Source: Streptomyces griseoincarnatus
Lineage (GTDB): Bacteria; Actinomycetota; Actinomycetes; Streptomycetales; Streptomycetaceae
Reading direction: 5' to 3'
NCBI GenBank assembly: GCA_014649575.1
Contig: BMTH01000012.1
Coordinates: 124,001-188,000 of the forward strand
Length of the DNA stretch: 64,000 bases
The notes under the pieces are model-generated. The model made no database searches. It saw only the letters and a program-made list of their open reading frames with translations, and had not been told where the DNA came from. This document shows positions 16,318 to 25,021 of the stretch, piece by piece (positions within the stretch are counted from its first letter, which is position 1; each line of letters starts with the position of its first letter). Position numbers and translations under genes: made by a program.

Positions 16318-18003
16318 ATGAGCAGCGAGCCGAGCGAACCGTCGCAGTACGCGCCCGCGCCTCCGAGGACCGAGCCGCCCGACCGGATTCTCGTCACCGT
16401 CGGGATGGCCGCCGTCGCGGGGGTGGTGCTCTGGGCCTGGCTGGGTGAGGACTCCTTCGGCAGCGCCTCGTCCTCGAGCCTGGCGTGGGTCCTGGACAAC
16501 TTCGGCTGGCTGTTCGTGGTCGCCGCCGACGTGTTCCTCGTGCTGTGTCTCGTGATCGCCTTCGGCCGCTTCGGCCGGATCAGGCTGGGCGAGGACGGCT
16601 CGGAGCCGGAGTTCGGCAACCTCGCGTGGATCGCGATGATGTTCAGTGCCGGCATGGGCATCGGCCTGATGTTCTACGGCGTCGGGGAGCCGCTCACCCA
16701 CTTCCTCGAGCCGCCCCCGGCCAGCGGGGCGCGGGCCGGGAGCGGTCCCGCGGCGCGCACGGCGCTGGAGTACTCCTTCTTCCACTGGACGCTCACCCCC
16801 TGGGCCATCTACGGCATCGTGGGCCTCGCCCTGGCGTACGCGGTGTTCCGCAAGGGGCGCGGCAATCGGCTCAGTGCCGCGTTCGTGCCGCTCATCGGGG
16901 CCCGGCGGGCCGACGGGTGGCAAGGCAAGGTGATCGATCTGCTCGCCGTGTTCGCCACGGTGTTCGGCACGGCGACCAGCCTCGGCCTGGGCGCGCTCCA
17001 GGTGGCCGAAGGGCTCGACCTGACGTTCGGGGTGGACGCCACCCTGTCGCTGGAGCTGATCATCATCGCGGCGCTGTCGGCGGGGTTCGTCGCGTCCGCC
17101 TTCTCCGGGCTGCACCGGGGCATCAAGTGGCTGTCGACGCTGAACATCGTCCTGGTGGCGGCGCTGACGGCGTTCGTCTTCGTGGCCGGCCCCACCGTCT
17201 ACGTGCTCGACACGCTCCCGGCGTCTGTCGGCGGCTACCTCCAGAACCTGCTGCCCATGGCGACACGCACCGGCGCCTTCTCCGACCAGGCGTGGCTGGG
17301 CGCCTGGACGATCTTCTACTGGGCCTGGTGGCTGTCGTGGGCGCCGTTCGTGGGGACGTTCATCGCCCGCATCTCGCACGGCCGGACCATCCGGGAGTTC
17401 CTCATCGGGGTGCTGCTGGTGCCGAGCGGGGCGACCGTGATCTGGTTCTGCGTGATGGGCGGTTCGGCGATCCGGCTCCAGTCGACCGGGGAGGCGGACC
17501 TGGCGAGCTCGGTGGACAAGGGCGCCGAGGCGGCGCTGTTCGGGATGCTGGACGCGCTGCCGATCGGCGCGCTGACGTCCTTCGTCTCGATGGTCCTCGT
17601 CATGACGTACTTCATCACCAGCGCCGACTCGGCGTCCCTGGTGATGGGGTCCCTGACCAGCCGCGGTGCTCTGCAACCGTCGTCGTGGCTGGTGGTGACG
17701 TGGGGCGTGCTGATGGCCGCGGTGGCGGCGGTGCTGCTGATCGTGGGCGGTCTGGACTCGCTGCAGACCGCGACGATCCTGGTCGCGCTGCCGTTCGTGG
17801 TGGTCATGATGCTGCTGTGCTGGGCGCTGCTGAGGGAGCTGGGTCTGGACCCGTCGGCGGGTCCGCTCCGTCACCCGGCCCTCCACGGGCTGACGGACAT
17901 CGTGCGGACGATGGTGGGGGACGTGGTGGCGGAGCGGGACCGGACGCGCCATCACCGACTGCGGCGGGCGGCGAAGTCCAAGGCGGACACCGACGAGACG
18001 TGA
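16318..18003 (+). CDS. BCCT-family transporter (betaine/choline/carnitine)
   Basis: A Na+- or H+-coupled importer of quaternary-ammonium osmolytes, 561 residues with about twelve helices. Family motifs are visible: MMFSAGMGIGLMFYGVGEPL at about 102-121 (the Gly-rich unwound helix), FFHWTLTPWAIYGIVGLAL, and the signature YWAWWLSWAPFVGTFIARIS with following GRTIREF. The C-terminus is Arg/His-rich and acidic at the end, as in osmosensing BetP-like carriers, although this tail is short. ATG at 16318 follows the hairpin. The downstream DNA is a tandem repeat. Confidence 0.92.
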   Translation: MSSEPSEPSQYAPAPPRTEPPDRILVTVGMAAVAGVVLWAWLGEDSFGSASSSSLAWVLDNFGWLFVVAADVFLVLCLVIAFGRFGRIRLGEDGSEPEFGNLAWIAMMFSAGMGIGLMFYGVGEPLTHFLEPPPASGARAGSGPAARTALEYSFFHWTLTPWAIYGIVGLALAYAVFRKGRGNRLSAAFVPLIGARRADGWQGKVIDLLAVFATVFGTATSLGLGALQVAEGLDLTFGVDATLSLELIIIAALSAGFVASAFSGLHRGIKWLSTLNIVLVAALTAFVFVAGPTVYVLDTLPASVGGYLQNLLPMATRTGAFSDQAWLGAWTIFYWAWWLSWAPFVGTFIARISHGRTIREFLIGVLLVPSGATVIWFCVMGGSAIRLQSTGEADLASSVDKGAEAALFGMLDALPIGALTSFVSMVLVMTYFITSADSASLVMGSLTSRGALQPSSWLVVTWGVLMAAVAAVLLIVGGLDSLQTATILVALPFVVVMMLLCWALLRELGLDPSAGPLRHPALHGLTDIVRTMVGDVVAERDRTRHHRLRRAAKSKADTDET

Positions 18004-18316
18004 GGCCGGACTGGGCAACTCGGGGCCCGGCGCGGGAGAGGGTCGAGGCCGGCGCGGGAGATGATCCGACTCGGCGCGGGGGACGATCCGACTCGGCGCG
18101 GGGGACGATCCGGCTCGGCGCGGGGGACGATCCGGCTCGGCGCGGGGGATGATCCGGCCGGTGTCCGGGGTCCGGTCGGGTCTGCCGGTATGGGTGGCGG
18201 GTGTGGGATGGTCGTGGTGAAGCAGCGGCGCCCCCTCACCGCGCCGCTTCCCCAGCCCGTCAGGCCGGGTGACCGCCCGGCTCGCCCCGCTCCCGTGACT
18301 CCTCCGGCTTTCCCCG
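18004..18316. other. Gene-free stretch between BCCT and GntR genes
   Basis: The left half is the 22-bp tandem repeat listed separately. The right half (18158-18316) is Pro-codon-like CCGGCT-rich DNA that continues the low-complexity 3' end of the GntR gene. No coding frame is convincing. Confidence 0.5.
18042..18157. repeat. 22-bp tandem repeat, about five copies
   Basis: The unit GATCCGACTCGGCGCGGGGG plus AC repeats head to tail from 18063 to 18150 (four nearly identical copies, with A/G variation at the seventh base and a final C/T change). A degenerate copy precedes it at 18042-18062 and a partial one follows. Each unit starts with a DpnI/Dam-type GATC. It lies between the convergent BCCT and GntR genes. 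Confidence 0.9.
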
Positions 18317-19159
18317 TTACTCCGGCTTTCCCGGCTTCCCCGACTCCTCCGGCTGCTTCCCCGGCTCCCCCGGCTCCCCCGGCTCCTCCGGCTGCTTCCC
18401 CGGCTCCTCCGCCTGCTTCCCCGGCTCCCCCGGCTTCACCGGCGACCGGGCGATCTCCCGCTGGGCCGCCTCGATGATCCCCAGCACGGCCGCCGCTGCC
18501 GCGTCCGCGTCACGGGCCTCGACCGCGTGGACGACAGCGCGGTGGCCCGGCAGCGAGGCCTCCACCGCGCCCGGGGTCTGCGTGCTGATGTCGAAGCTGT
18601 GCTGCAACGCGATCTCGACGGCGCGCCCCAGGGAGCCGAGCAGCCGGTTGCCGCCGGCGTCCAGCAGGGCCCGGTGGAAGGCGATGTCGGCCTCGACGTA
18701 GCCGCCGCGCGCGGGTGACGCCGCCGCGGCCTCCATCGCGGCCAGGGCGTCGTTCAGAGCGCGTACGGCATCGGGGCCGGCCCGTTCGGCGGCGAGGCGG
18801 GCCGCCTCGGGCTCGACGATGCGGCGCAGTTCGCCCGTGTCCCGCAGCAGGGCCGCCGCGTCCCCGGCCTGCTTCCAGCGCAGGACGTCCGGGTCCAGGT
18901 GGTTCCAGTGGTCCGGGGGCAACACGCGTGTGCCGGTGCGCGGCCGTACCCGCAGCATGCCTTTGGCCACCAGCGACTTGACCGCCTCCCGCAGCACTCC
19001 GCGGCTGACGCCGATCTGGGACGCGAGGGCGTCCTCGACCGGCAGCGGGTCCCCCGGCTGCCACACGCCGACCACGATGCGCCGCCCGATTTCGTCGGCC
19101 ACGCGCTGCTGCATGGTCGGGAAGTTCGTGTCGATCTCCGTCCACCCCCTGGACGCCAT
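18317..19159 (-). CDS. FadR-type GntR-family regulator with repetitive C-terminal tail
   Basis: A 280-residue regulator. The winged HTH is at about residues 18-85 (VADEIGRRIVVGVWQPGDPL, then QIGVSRGVLREAVKSLVAKG). The helical FCD domain (about 95-240) has the expected metal-binding Asp/His pattern (EADIAFHRALLDAGGN, SLPGHRAVVHAVEARDADAA). After about residue 240 an unusual tail follows, made of KPGEPGKQ/AEEPGKQPEE-like repeats. It diverges from the sugar-acid dehydratase gene with a 102-bp gap, so it most likely represses that operon and responds to a sugar acid. Confidence 0.87.
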   Translation of the reverse strand: MASRGWTEIDTNFPTMQQRVADEIGRRIVVGVWQPGDPLPVEDALASQIGVSRGVLREAVKSLVAKGMLRVRPRTGTRVLPPDHWNHLDPDVLRWKQAGDAAALLRDTGELRRIVEPEAARLAAERAGPDAVRALNDALAAMEAAAASPARGGYVEADIAFHRALLDAGGNRLLGSLGRAVEIALQHSFDISTQTPGAVEASLPGHRAVVHAVEARDADAAAAAVLGIIEAAQREIARSPVKPGEPGKQAEEPGKQPEEPGEPGEPGKQPEESGKPGKPE

Positions 19160-19261
19160 TCATCGAATCATTTAATGATTGAGGTCCAGGGTAGCGGGGT
19201 CCGCGCCTCGACCACGCCTCATCCGCGCAGCGGACGACGCCGGAGTCACGGGAGTGTGCAC

Positions 19262-20998
19262 ATGACCGACCGTCGGAACTCGAGCCGCCGCAGTCAGGCC
19301 TGGTTCGGCGCACAGGGACGCAGCGGGATGCTGTACCGCTCGTGGATGCGCAACCAGGGCTTCGGGCACGAGGTGTTCGACGGACGTCCGGTCATCGGCA
19401 TCGCGACCAGCGCGTCCGAACTCGCGCCGTGCAACGCACACCTGACGCGTGTCGCGGAAGCCGTGAAGCGCGGGGTGTGGCAGGCGGGCGGTCTGCCGCT
19501 GCAGTTCCCGACCATGGCGACCGGCGAGACGCTGATGCGCCCGACGGCCATGCTGTACCGCAACCTCATGGCGATGGAGGTCGAGGAGCTGATCCGGGCC
19601 AACCCGCTCGACGGGGTGGTGCTGCTGTCCGGCTGCGACAAGACGACCCCCGCCATGCTGATGGGCGCCGCGAGCGTCGACCTGCCCGCGGTGATGGTGA
19701 CCGGCGGGCCGATGCTCAACGGCAAGTACCGCGGCCAGGACGTGGGTTCGGGCACGCATGTGTGGAAGTTCGAGGAGGACCTGAAGACCGGGCGGATGAC
19801 CGAGGAGGAGTGCTTCTTCGCCGAGGGGTGCATGGCGCGGTCCGACGGTCACTGCATGACGATGGGAACCGCCTCGACGATGGCGTGCGTGGCCGAGGCA
19901 CTCGGCATGCAGCTGCCGGGCTCGGCGGCCTGGCCGGCGGTCGACTCGCGGCGGATGGAGACCGCGCAGGCGGCGGGGCGGCGCATCGTCGACATGGTGG
20001 AGGAGGAGCTGCGCCCTTCGCGGATCCTCACGCGGGAGGCGTTCGAGAACGCCATCCGGGTCAACGCGGCCATCGGCGGCTCCACCAATGCCGTCATCCA
20101 CCTCACCGCTCTCGCCGGACGCGTGGGCGTCGAGCTCGGCCTGGACGACTTCGACCGGCTGGTCCGTGAGGTACCGACGCTGGTGAACCTGATGCCGAGC
20201 GGCACGTACCTCATGGAAGACTTCTGTTACGCGGGCGGACTGCCCGCGGTGATGGCCGAGCTGCTCGGCGGCGGTCTGCTGCACGGCGGGCCTGTCACGG
20301 TCACCGGACGCACCGTCGCCGAGAACACCGCGCCGGCCGAACGCGTCGACTCCGACGTCATCACCCCACTCGACGCCCCCTTCCAGCCGGCCGGCACGGG
20401 CATCGCCGTCCTGCGCGGCAACCTGTGCCCGGACGGCGCGGTGATCAAGCAGTCCGCCGCGTCGCCGCACCTGCTCACCCACCGTGGACCGGCTCGCGTC
20501 TTCGACTCCCCCGAGGCGTACCACGCGGTCGCCGACGACCCCGGTCTGGACGTCGACGAGAACACGGTGATCGTCATCCGCAACGCCGGGCCCAAGGGCT
20601 ACCCGGGTATGCCCGAGGTCTCCAACGTGCCTTTGCCGGCGAAGCTGTTGAAGGCCGGGATCACCGACATGGTGCGGGTCTGCGACGGCCGGATGAGCGG
20701 CACCGGCTACGGGACCGTCGTCCTGCACGTGACTCCCGAGGCTGCCGTCGGAGGGCCGCTCGCCCTGGTGCGCGACGGGGACCCCGTCGTCCTCGACGTG
20801 CCCGGCCGCGCCCTGCGCCTGGACGTCGACGACGCCGAACTCGCGCGGCGCAGGCAGGAGTGGACCCCGCCCGCCGAGCGGTACGTGAGTGGCTACACCT
20901 GGCTGTACACCCAGCACGTCGAACAGGCCGACCGGGGCGCCGACTTCGGTTTCCTGCGTGGTGGGCGGGGCCACGAGGTCCCCCGGGACTCGCACTGA
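19262..20998 (+). CDS. IlvD/Edd-family dehydratase, probably sugar-acid (pentonate) dehydratase
   Basis: Removes water from a dihydroxy acid using an Fe-S cluster. The 578-residue length and layout match arabinonate, xylonate or gluconate dehydratases. Cluster ligands are visible: Cys at residue 125 in SGCDKTTPAMLMGA and Cys in FFAEGCMARSDGHCMTMGTAS; NAAIGGSTNAVIHL and LRGNLCPDGAVIKQ are further family motifs, and VCDGRMSGTGYGTVVLHV lies near the end. The context (GntR-FCD regulator, downstream fumarylacetoacetase-fold gene) favours sugar-acid catabolism over the valine pathway. Which pentonate or hexonate it uses is not known. ATG 19262 gives the family's usual N-terminus. Confidence 0.85.
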   Translation: MTDRRNSSRRSQAWFGAQGRSGMLYRSWMRNQGFGHEVFDGRPVIGIATSASELAPCNAHLTRVAEAVKRGVWQAGGLPLQFPTMATGETLMRPTAMLYRNLMAMEVEELIRANPLDGVVLLSGCDKTTPAMLMGAASVDLPAVMVTGGPMLNGKYRGQDVGSGTHVWKFEEDLKTGRMTEEECFFAEGCMARSDGHCMTMGTASTMACVAEALGMQLPGSAAWPAVDSRRMETAQAAGRRIVDMVEEELRPSRILTREAFENAIRVNAAIGGSTNAVIHLTALAGRVGVELGLDDFDRLVREVPTLVNLMPSGTYLMEDFCYAGGLPAVMAELLGGGLLHGGPVTVTGRTVAENTAPAERVDSDVITPLDAPFQPAGTGIAVLRGNLCPDGAVIKQSAASPHLLTHRGPARVFDSPEAYHAVADDPGLDVDENTVIVIRNAGPKGYPGMPEVSNVPLPAKLLKAGITDMVRVCDGRMSGTGYGTVVLHVTPEAAVGGPLALVRDGDPVVLDVPGRALRLDVDDAELARRRQEWTPPAERYVSGYTWLYTQHVEQADRGADFGFLRGGRGHEVPRDSH

Positions 20999-21032
20999 AC
21001 CCGGGCCCCTTCTCGTGAGGAGAGCATCGACC

Positions 21033-22220
21033 GTGGAATCGGCAGCAGCGCGCCCCCGTCCGGTCCTCACCGCCGGCACCGTCCTGCCGGAGGACGCCGG
21101 CCGGGCCGCCCTCGTCGCGCGCGTCCACGACCCGGAGGCGGACGGACCGTGCGTGGCCGCGGTGCGGGGCGAGCGGGTCGTCGACCTGACGGCCGTCGCG
21201 CCCACCGTCTCCGACCTGCTGGAACGGGACGACGCGGCGGAGGTGGTCCGCGAGGCGGACGGCGGCCGCGCCTGGCGCCTGGACGATCTGCTGGGCGCCC
21301 CGCCCGGGCAGGGGGACGTGCCGCACCTGCTCGCCCCCGTGGACCTCCAGGTCATCAAGGCCGCGGGAGTCACGTTCGCGCGGAGTCTGCTGGAACGCGT
21401 CATCGAGGAACGCACGGGCGGGGACCCCGCGCAGGCCACGCGGGTGCGGGAACGCGTGGTGCGGTTGGTGGGAGGCAGGCTCGACGGCATCCGGCCCGGC
21501 TCACCGGAGGCGGCCAAGGTCAAAGAGCTGTTGCTCGCCGAGGGGTTGTGGTCGCAGTACCTGGAGGTCGGCATCGGGCCGGACCCGGAGGTGTTCACCA
21601 AGGCGCCGGTGTTGTCGGCGGTCGGTACGGGCGCGGACATCGGCGTGCTCCGCGCCTCCGTGTGGAACAACCCCGAACCGGAGGCGGTCCTCGTCGTGGA
21701 CTCGCGCGGCCGGGTACGCGGCGCCACGCTCGGCAACGACGTCAACCTCCGGGACGTGGAGGGCCGCAGCGCCCTGCTGCTGTCCCGTGCCAAGGACAAC
21801 AACGCGTCCTGCGCGATCGGCCCGTTCGTCCGCCTGCTCGACGACGACTTCGGCATCGACGCGGTACGCGGCCTCGACATCGACCTGCGCGTCGAGGGCC
21901 CGGACGGCTACGTGCTGCGGGGCAGCAGCTCCCTGCGGGAGATCAGCCGCGACGTACTGGACCTGGTGTCCGCGACGTACGGCGCCCACCACCAGTACCC
22001 GGACGGCTTCGCCCTGTTCACGGGCACGCTGTTCGCCCCCACCGAGGACCGCGGGGCCCCGGGCGAGGGCTTCACCCACGAGTACGGCGACACGGTCCAC
22101 ATCTCCAGCCCTCGGCTGGGCGCCCTGGTCAACACGGTGGTACCGAGCGAGGAGGCACCACCGTGGACGTCCGGGGTGGGGGCGCTGATGCGGAGCCTGG
22201 CTCGGCGGGGGTTGCTGTAG
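21033..22220 (+). CDS. Fumarylacetoacetase-fold protein, probable 2-keto-3-deoxy-pentonate dehydratase
   Basis: A 395-residue protein whose length and central motifs resemble XylX/AraD-type dehydratases, which convert 2-keto-3-deoxy-pentonate to 2-oxoglutarate semialdehyde. VDLQVIKAAGVTFARSLLER is the family opening, EVFTKAPVLSAVGTGADIGV follows, and TLGNDVNLRDVEGRSALLLS with AKDNNASCAIGPF holds the acidic and Asn residues near the metal site. The GTG at 21033 is preceded by GAGGAGA and lies 34 bp after the dehydratase stop, so the two genes form an operon. Hydrolase activity on another acylpyruvate is an alternative. Confidence 0.75.
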   Translation: MESAAARPRPVLTAGTVLPEDAGRAALVARVHDPEADGPCVAAVRGERVVDLTAVAPTVSDLLERDDAAEVVREADGGRAWRLDDLLGAPPGQGDVPHLLAPVDLQVIKAAGVTFARSLLERVIEERTGGDPAQATRVRERVVRLVGGRLDGIRPGSPEAAKVKELLLAEGLWSQYLEVGIGPDPEVFTKAPVLSAVGTGADIGVLRASVWNNPEPEAVLVVDSRGRVRGATLGNDVNLRDVEGRSALLLSRAKDNNASCAIGPFVRLLDDDFGIDAVRGLDIDLRVEGPDGYVLRGSSSLREISRDVLDLVSATYGAHHQYPDGFALFTGTLFAPTEDRGAPGEGFTHEYGDTVHISSPRLGALVNTVVPSEEAPPWTSGVGALMRSLARRGLL

Positions 22221-22233
22221 TCGGGGAGAGATG

Positions 22234-22494
22234 TCAGCGCCCCGTCTCCTCGGCCGTGATCTGTGCGGCCGCTCTGGCGGCTCGGCCGAGTTTCGCGCAG
22301 GGGGCTTCGCGGACCCGCTCGTCGAGTGGTTGCCCGTGTTCCGGGCGCACCCCGGTGCGGCCGTCCGCCGTTTCGCGCGGGGTGTCGGCGCGGCCGGTGC
22401 GGCGGACGGTTTCGCCAGGGACGTGGACCATGACGACGAGACCGTCGCACGGGGTGCGCGGCCCCTGACGTGTGCCGCGCACCCCGCGGTTCAT
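22234..22494 (-). CDS. Possible small coupled gene after the GH3 gene
   Basis: An 86-residue frame whose ATG overlaps the GH3 stop (ATGA), the usual sign of coupled translation. About four in five codons end in G or C. The predicted protein is polar and Arg/Thr/Glu-rich (for example REAPCAKLGRAARAAAQ) and matches no family I know. It could equally be a chance frame in intergenic DNA. Confidence 0.3.
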   Translation of the reverse strand: MNRGVRGTRQGPRTPCDGLVVMVHVPGETVRRTGRADTPRETADGRTGVRPEHGQPLDERVREAPCAKLGRAARAAAQITAEETGR

Positions 22495-24869
22495 GCGGTG
22501 GCCGGTTTCTGCACGAACGTGGCGTGCAGGCGTCGCGTGTGGTCAACGTGCCGTGTCACGCCGGTCAGCGTGACGCGGGTCGTCAGGCGCGGGTCGGCGC
22601 TGGAGGCCGACAGCCTCAGTTCCAGCACGCCCGGTTCCACCACGCGGCGCCCGTCGCGGCCCGTGAACGACGCGAGGTCGGCCGGGACCGTGACCGTCAG
22701 TCGTCGGGCCTCCCCCGCGTCCAGGGTGACCCGGGTGTAGCCGACGAGGCGCCGCACCGGCTGGACCACGGAGGCGACCGGGTCGTGCAGGTACAGCTGG
22801 ACGACCTCCGTGCCGCCGCGGTCGCCCGTGTTGCGGACGGTGAAGGCGAGCGTGAACTCGCCGTCCGTCGGGGCCTCGTGGGCCTCCGCCGTCAGGTCGC
22901 TCCAGTCGAACCGTGTGTAGGACAGGCCGTGGCCGAAGGGGAACGCGGGGGTCGGGTCCACGCTGGACGCATCGTTGGCGTGGGCGAGCGGCGCTCCGAG
23001 GTAGGTGCCCGGCTGGGAACCCGGTGCGCGGGGCACGCCGACCGGGAGGCGTCCGGAAGGGTTCACCCGGCCGCTGAGCACCCCGGCGATCGCGTGCGTC
23101 CCCTCCTCGCCCGGGAAGAAGGACTGGACGATCGCCGCCGACTCCGTCACCGCGCGCCCGAGCGCGTAGGGCCGTCCGGCCAGCAGCACGGTCACCACGG
23201 GCGTCCCGGCGTCGAGCAGCGCGTCGAGGAGGTGCTGCTGCGCGCCGGGCAGGTCCAGTGTCTCGGCGTCGCAGCCCTCGCCGCTGGTGCCGCGCCCGAA
23301 GAGGCCGGCCCGGTCGCCCAGCGCCACGAGGGTGACGTCGGCCTCGCGGGCCGCCCGTACCGCCTCGTCCAGGCCGGAGAGATCCCCGTCGTCGACGCCG
23401 GTGCCGCGGACGTACGTGATGTCGGCGTCGGGGAACTCCGCGGTGAGCGTCTCGCGCAGGCTGGGCAGGCCGATGCCGAGGGGCGTGCCGGGGTGGCGGA
23501 CGCCGATGTGCTGGGGGAAGGAGTAGCAGCCCAGCACGGCGGTGGGTTCGTCGGCGTTGGGGCCGATCAGGGCGATGCGGCGGGGCCGGTCGAGCGGCAG
23601 GGTGCCGTCGTTGCCGAGCAGCACGACCGCTTCCTCGGCGAGCGTGCGCGCCAGGGCGCGGTTGTCGGGGCTGTCCAGGTCGACGCGGCCGCGCAGGGTC
23701 TCCGGGTCGTCCGCGTCGGTTCCGTCGAGTGCCGCAGGTACGGGGTCCCAGCCGGGGTCGAGCAGGCCGAGCGCGACCTTCTGGGTGAGGACCCGGCGCA
23801 GCGCGCGGTCGACCAGTTCCTCGGGGACGCGGCCGTCGGCGACAGCCTCGGTGAGCGGGGCGCCGTACGTCTTGACGTTGGGCAGTTCGACGTCGATGCC
23901 CGCGTGGAGCGCGGTGCCGGCGGCGTCCGCCCAGTCGGCCGCGACACCGTGCAGGGTCTTCAGGAAGGCGACGGCGAAGTAGTCGGCGACGACGGTGCCG
24001 TCGAAGCCCCACGTGTCCCGGAGAAGCCCGGTGAGCAGGCTCTCGTCCGCCGCGGAGGGAACGCCGTCGATGTCGGTGTAGGCGTTCATCACCGACCGTG
24101 CGCCGCCCTCGCGGATCGCCATCTCGAACGGCGGGAGCAGCACGTCGGCGCGCTCGCGCGGCCCCACGGACGAGGGGGCGAGGTTGCGTCCCGCGCGGGA
24201 GGCCGAGTAGCCGACGAAGTGCTTGAGGGTGGCGACGATCCCGGCGGACTCCAGGCCCTGGACGTAGGCGGTGCCGATGGTGCCGACGAGGTACGGGTCC
24301 TCGCCGATGGTCTCCTCGACGCGGCCCCAGCGGGCGTCGCGCACCACGTCCAGGACAGGCGCGAGGCCCTGGTGGACGCCGACGGCGCGCATGTCACGGC
24401 CGATGGCGGCGGCCATCCGGCGTACCAGGTCGGGGTCGAACGCGGCGCCCCAGGACAGCGGGACGGGGTAGGCGGTGGCACCCCAGGCGGCGAAGCCGGC
24501 GAGGCACTCGTCGTGCGCGAGGGCGGGAATGCCGAAACGGTTGGAGGCGGCGATACGTGCCTGGGTGCGGGCCAGGGACAGCGCGCCGAGGGCGGGGTCG
24601 ACCGGGACGGTGCCGAAGGGGCGGGTCAGCTGCCCCAGTCCGGTGGGCAGGAGCGCGTCGAGGTCGACGGCCTCCTCCATGTCGTGCTGGTGCGGGGCGA
24701 CCTCGCCGCCGTCGGCTGCGGCGCCCACCCACACCCCGAACAGCTGGGCGGTCTTCTCCTCGATGGTCATGGCGGCGATCAGCGCGTCGACGCGTGCGTC
24801 GACGGGGGCGGTCGGGTCGTTCCAGAGGGAGAGGGCGGAGGGATTCTCCGCGGCCACGTCGGCGTTCAC
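22491..24869 (-). CDS. bxlA: Glycoside hydrolase family 3, BxlA-like beta-xylosidase/glucosidase
   Basis: Cleaves beta-linked disaccharides or short oligosaccharides, probably in the cytoplasm because no signal peptide is present. The 792 residues contain the GH3 TIM-barrel (GLAPVLDVVRDARWGRVEET, VATLKHFVGYS), the nucleophile Asp296 in GTVVADYFAV, the second alpha/beta domain (RIALIGPNADEPTAVLG) and a C-terminal fibronectin III-like domain (FGHGLSYTRFDW, then LAFTVRNTGDRGG). GGAGGAGGAAA precedes GTG 24869. Gene order (binding protein, two permeases, GH3, divergent LacI) matches the bxlEFGA operons of Streptomyces, so xylobiose is the leading substrate; cellobiose-type sugars are possible. Confidence 0.88.
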   Translation of the reverse strand: MNADVAAENPSALSLWNDPTAPVDARVDALIAAMTIEEKTAQLFGVWVGAAADGGEVAPHQHDMEEAVDLDALLPTGLGQLTRPFGTVPVDPALGALSLARTQARIAASNRFGIPALAHDECLAGFAAWGATAYPVPLSWGAAFDPDLVRRMAAAIGRDMRAVGVHQGLAPVLDVVRDARWGRVEETIGEDPYLVGTIGTAYVQGLESAGIVATLKHFVGYSASRAGRNLAPSSVGPRERADVLLPPFEMAIREGGARSVMNAYTDIDGVPSAADESLLTGLLRDTWGFDGTVVADYFAVAFLKTLHGVAADWADAAGTALHAGIDVELPNVKTYGAPLTEAVADGRVPEELVDRALRRVLTQKVALGLLDPGWDPVPAALDGTDADDPETLRGRVDLDSPDNRALARTLAEEAVVLLGNDGTLPLDRPRRIALIGPNADEPTAVLGCYSFPQHIGVRHPGTPLGIGLPSLRETLTAEFPDADITYVRGTGVDDGDLSGLDEAVRAAREADVTLVALGDRAGLFGRGTSGEGCDAETLDLPGAQQHLLDALLDAGTPVVTVLLAGRPYALGRAVTESAAIVQSFFPGEEGTHAIAGVLSGRVNPSGRLPVGVPRAPGSQPGTYLGAPLAHANDASSVDPTPAFPFGHGLSYTRFDWSDLTAEAHEAPTDGEFTLAFTVRNTGDRGGTEVVQLYLHDPVASVVQPVRRLVGYTRVTLDAGEARRLTVTVPADLASFTGRDGRRVVEPGVLELRLSASSADPRLTTRVTLTGVTRHVDHTRRLHATFVQKPATA

Positions 24870-24939
24870 TTTCCTCCTCCGCCCGCCGGGCCCCGTTCCG
24901 GGGCGGGGCGGGCGTACCGGTGGTCGAGTGGGAGTCGGG

Positions 24940-25020
24940 GCGGGGCGCCGGGGCCCCGCCGGTGCCGGTGTCGGTGCCGGTGTCGGTCACGACAGGTCGG
25001 GTCGGGTCAGGTCGAGTCAG
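24940..25020. repeat. Short tandem repeats in the permease-GH3 spacer
   Basis: Two copies of a CCGGTGTCGGTG-like unit are followed by a GGGTC/AGGTC/GAGTC pentamer-like run just after the stop of the second permease gene (stop at 25022 on the minus strand). The 152-bp spacer otherwise holds only the GH3 ribosome site. Confidence 0.5.
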
Positions 25021-25021
25021 G

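Noticed and set aside
15709..18018. A 769-codon minus-strand frame over the BCCT gene
   Set aside because: Antisense shadow of the BCCT transporter and HD genes; repetitive Arg/His/Gln composition and no ribosome site.
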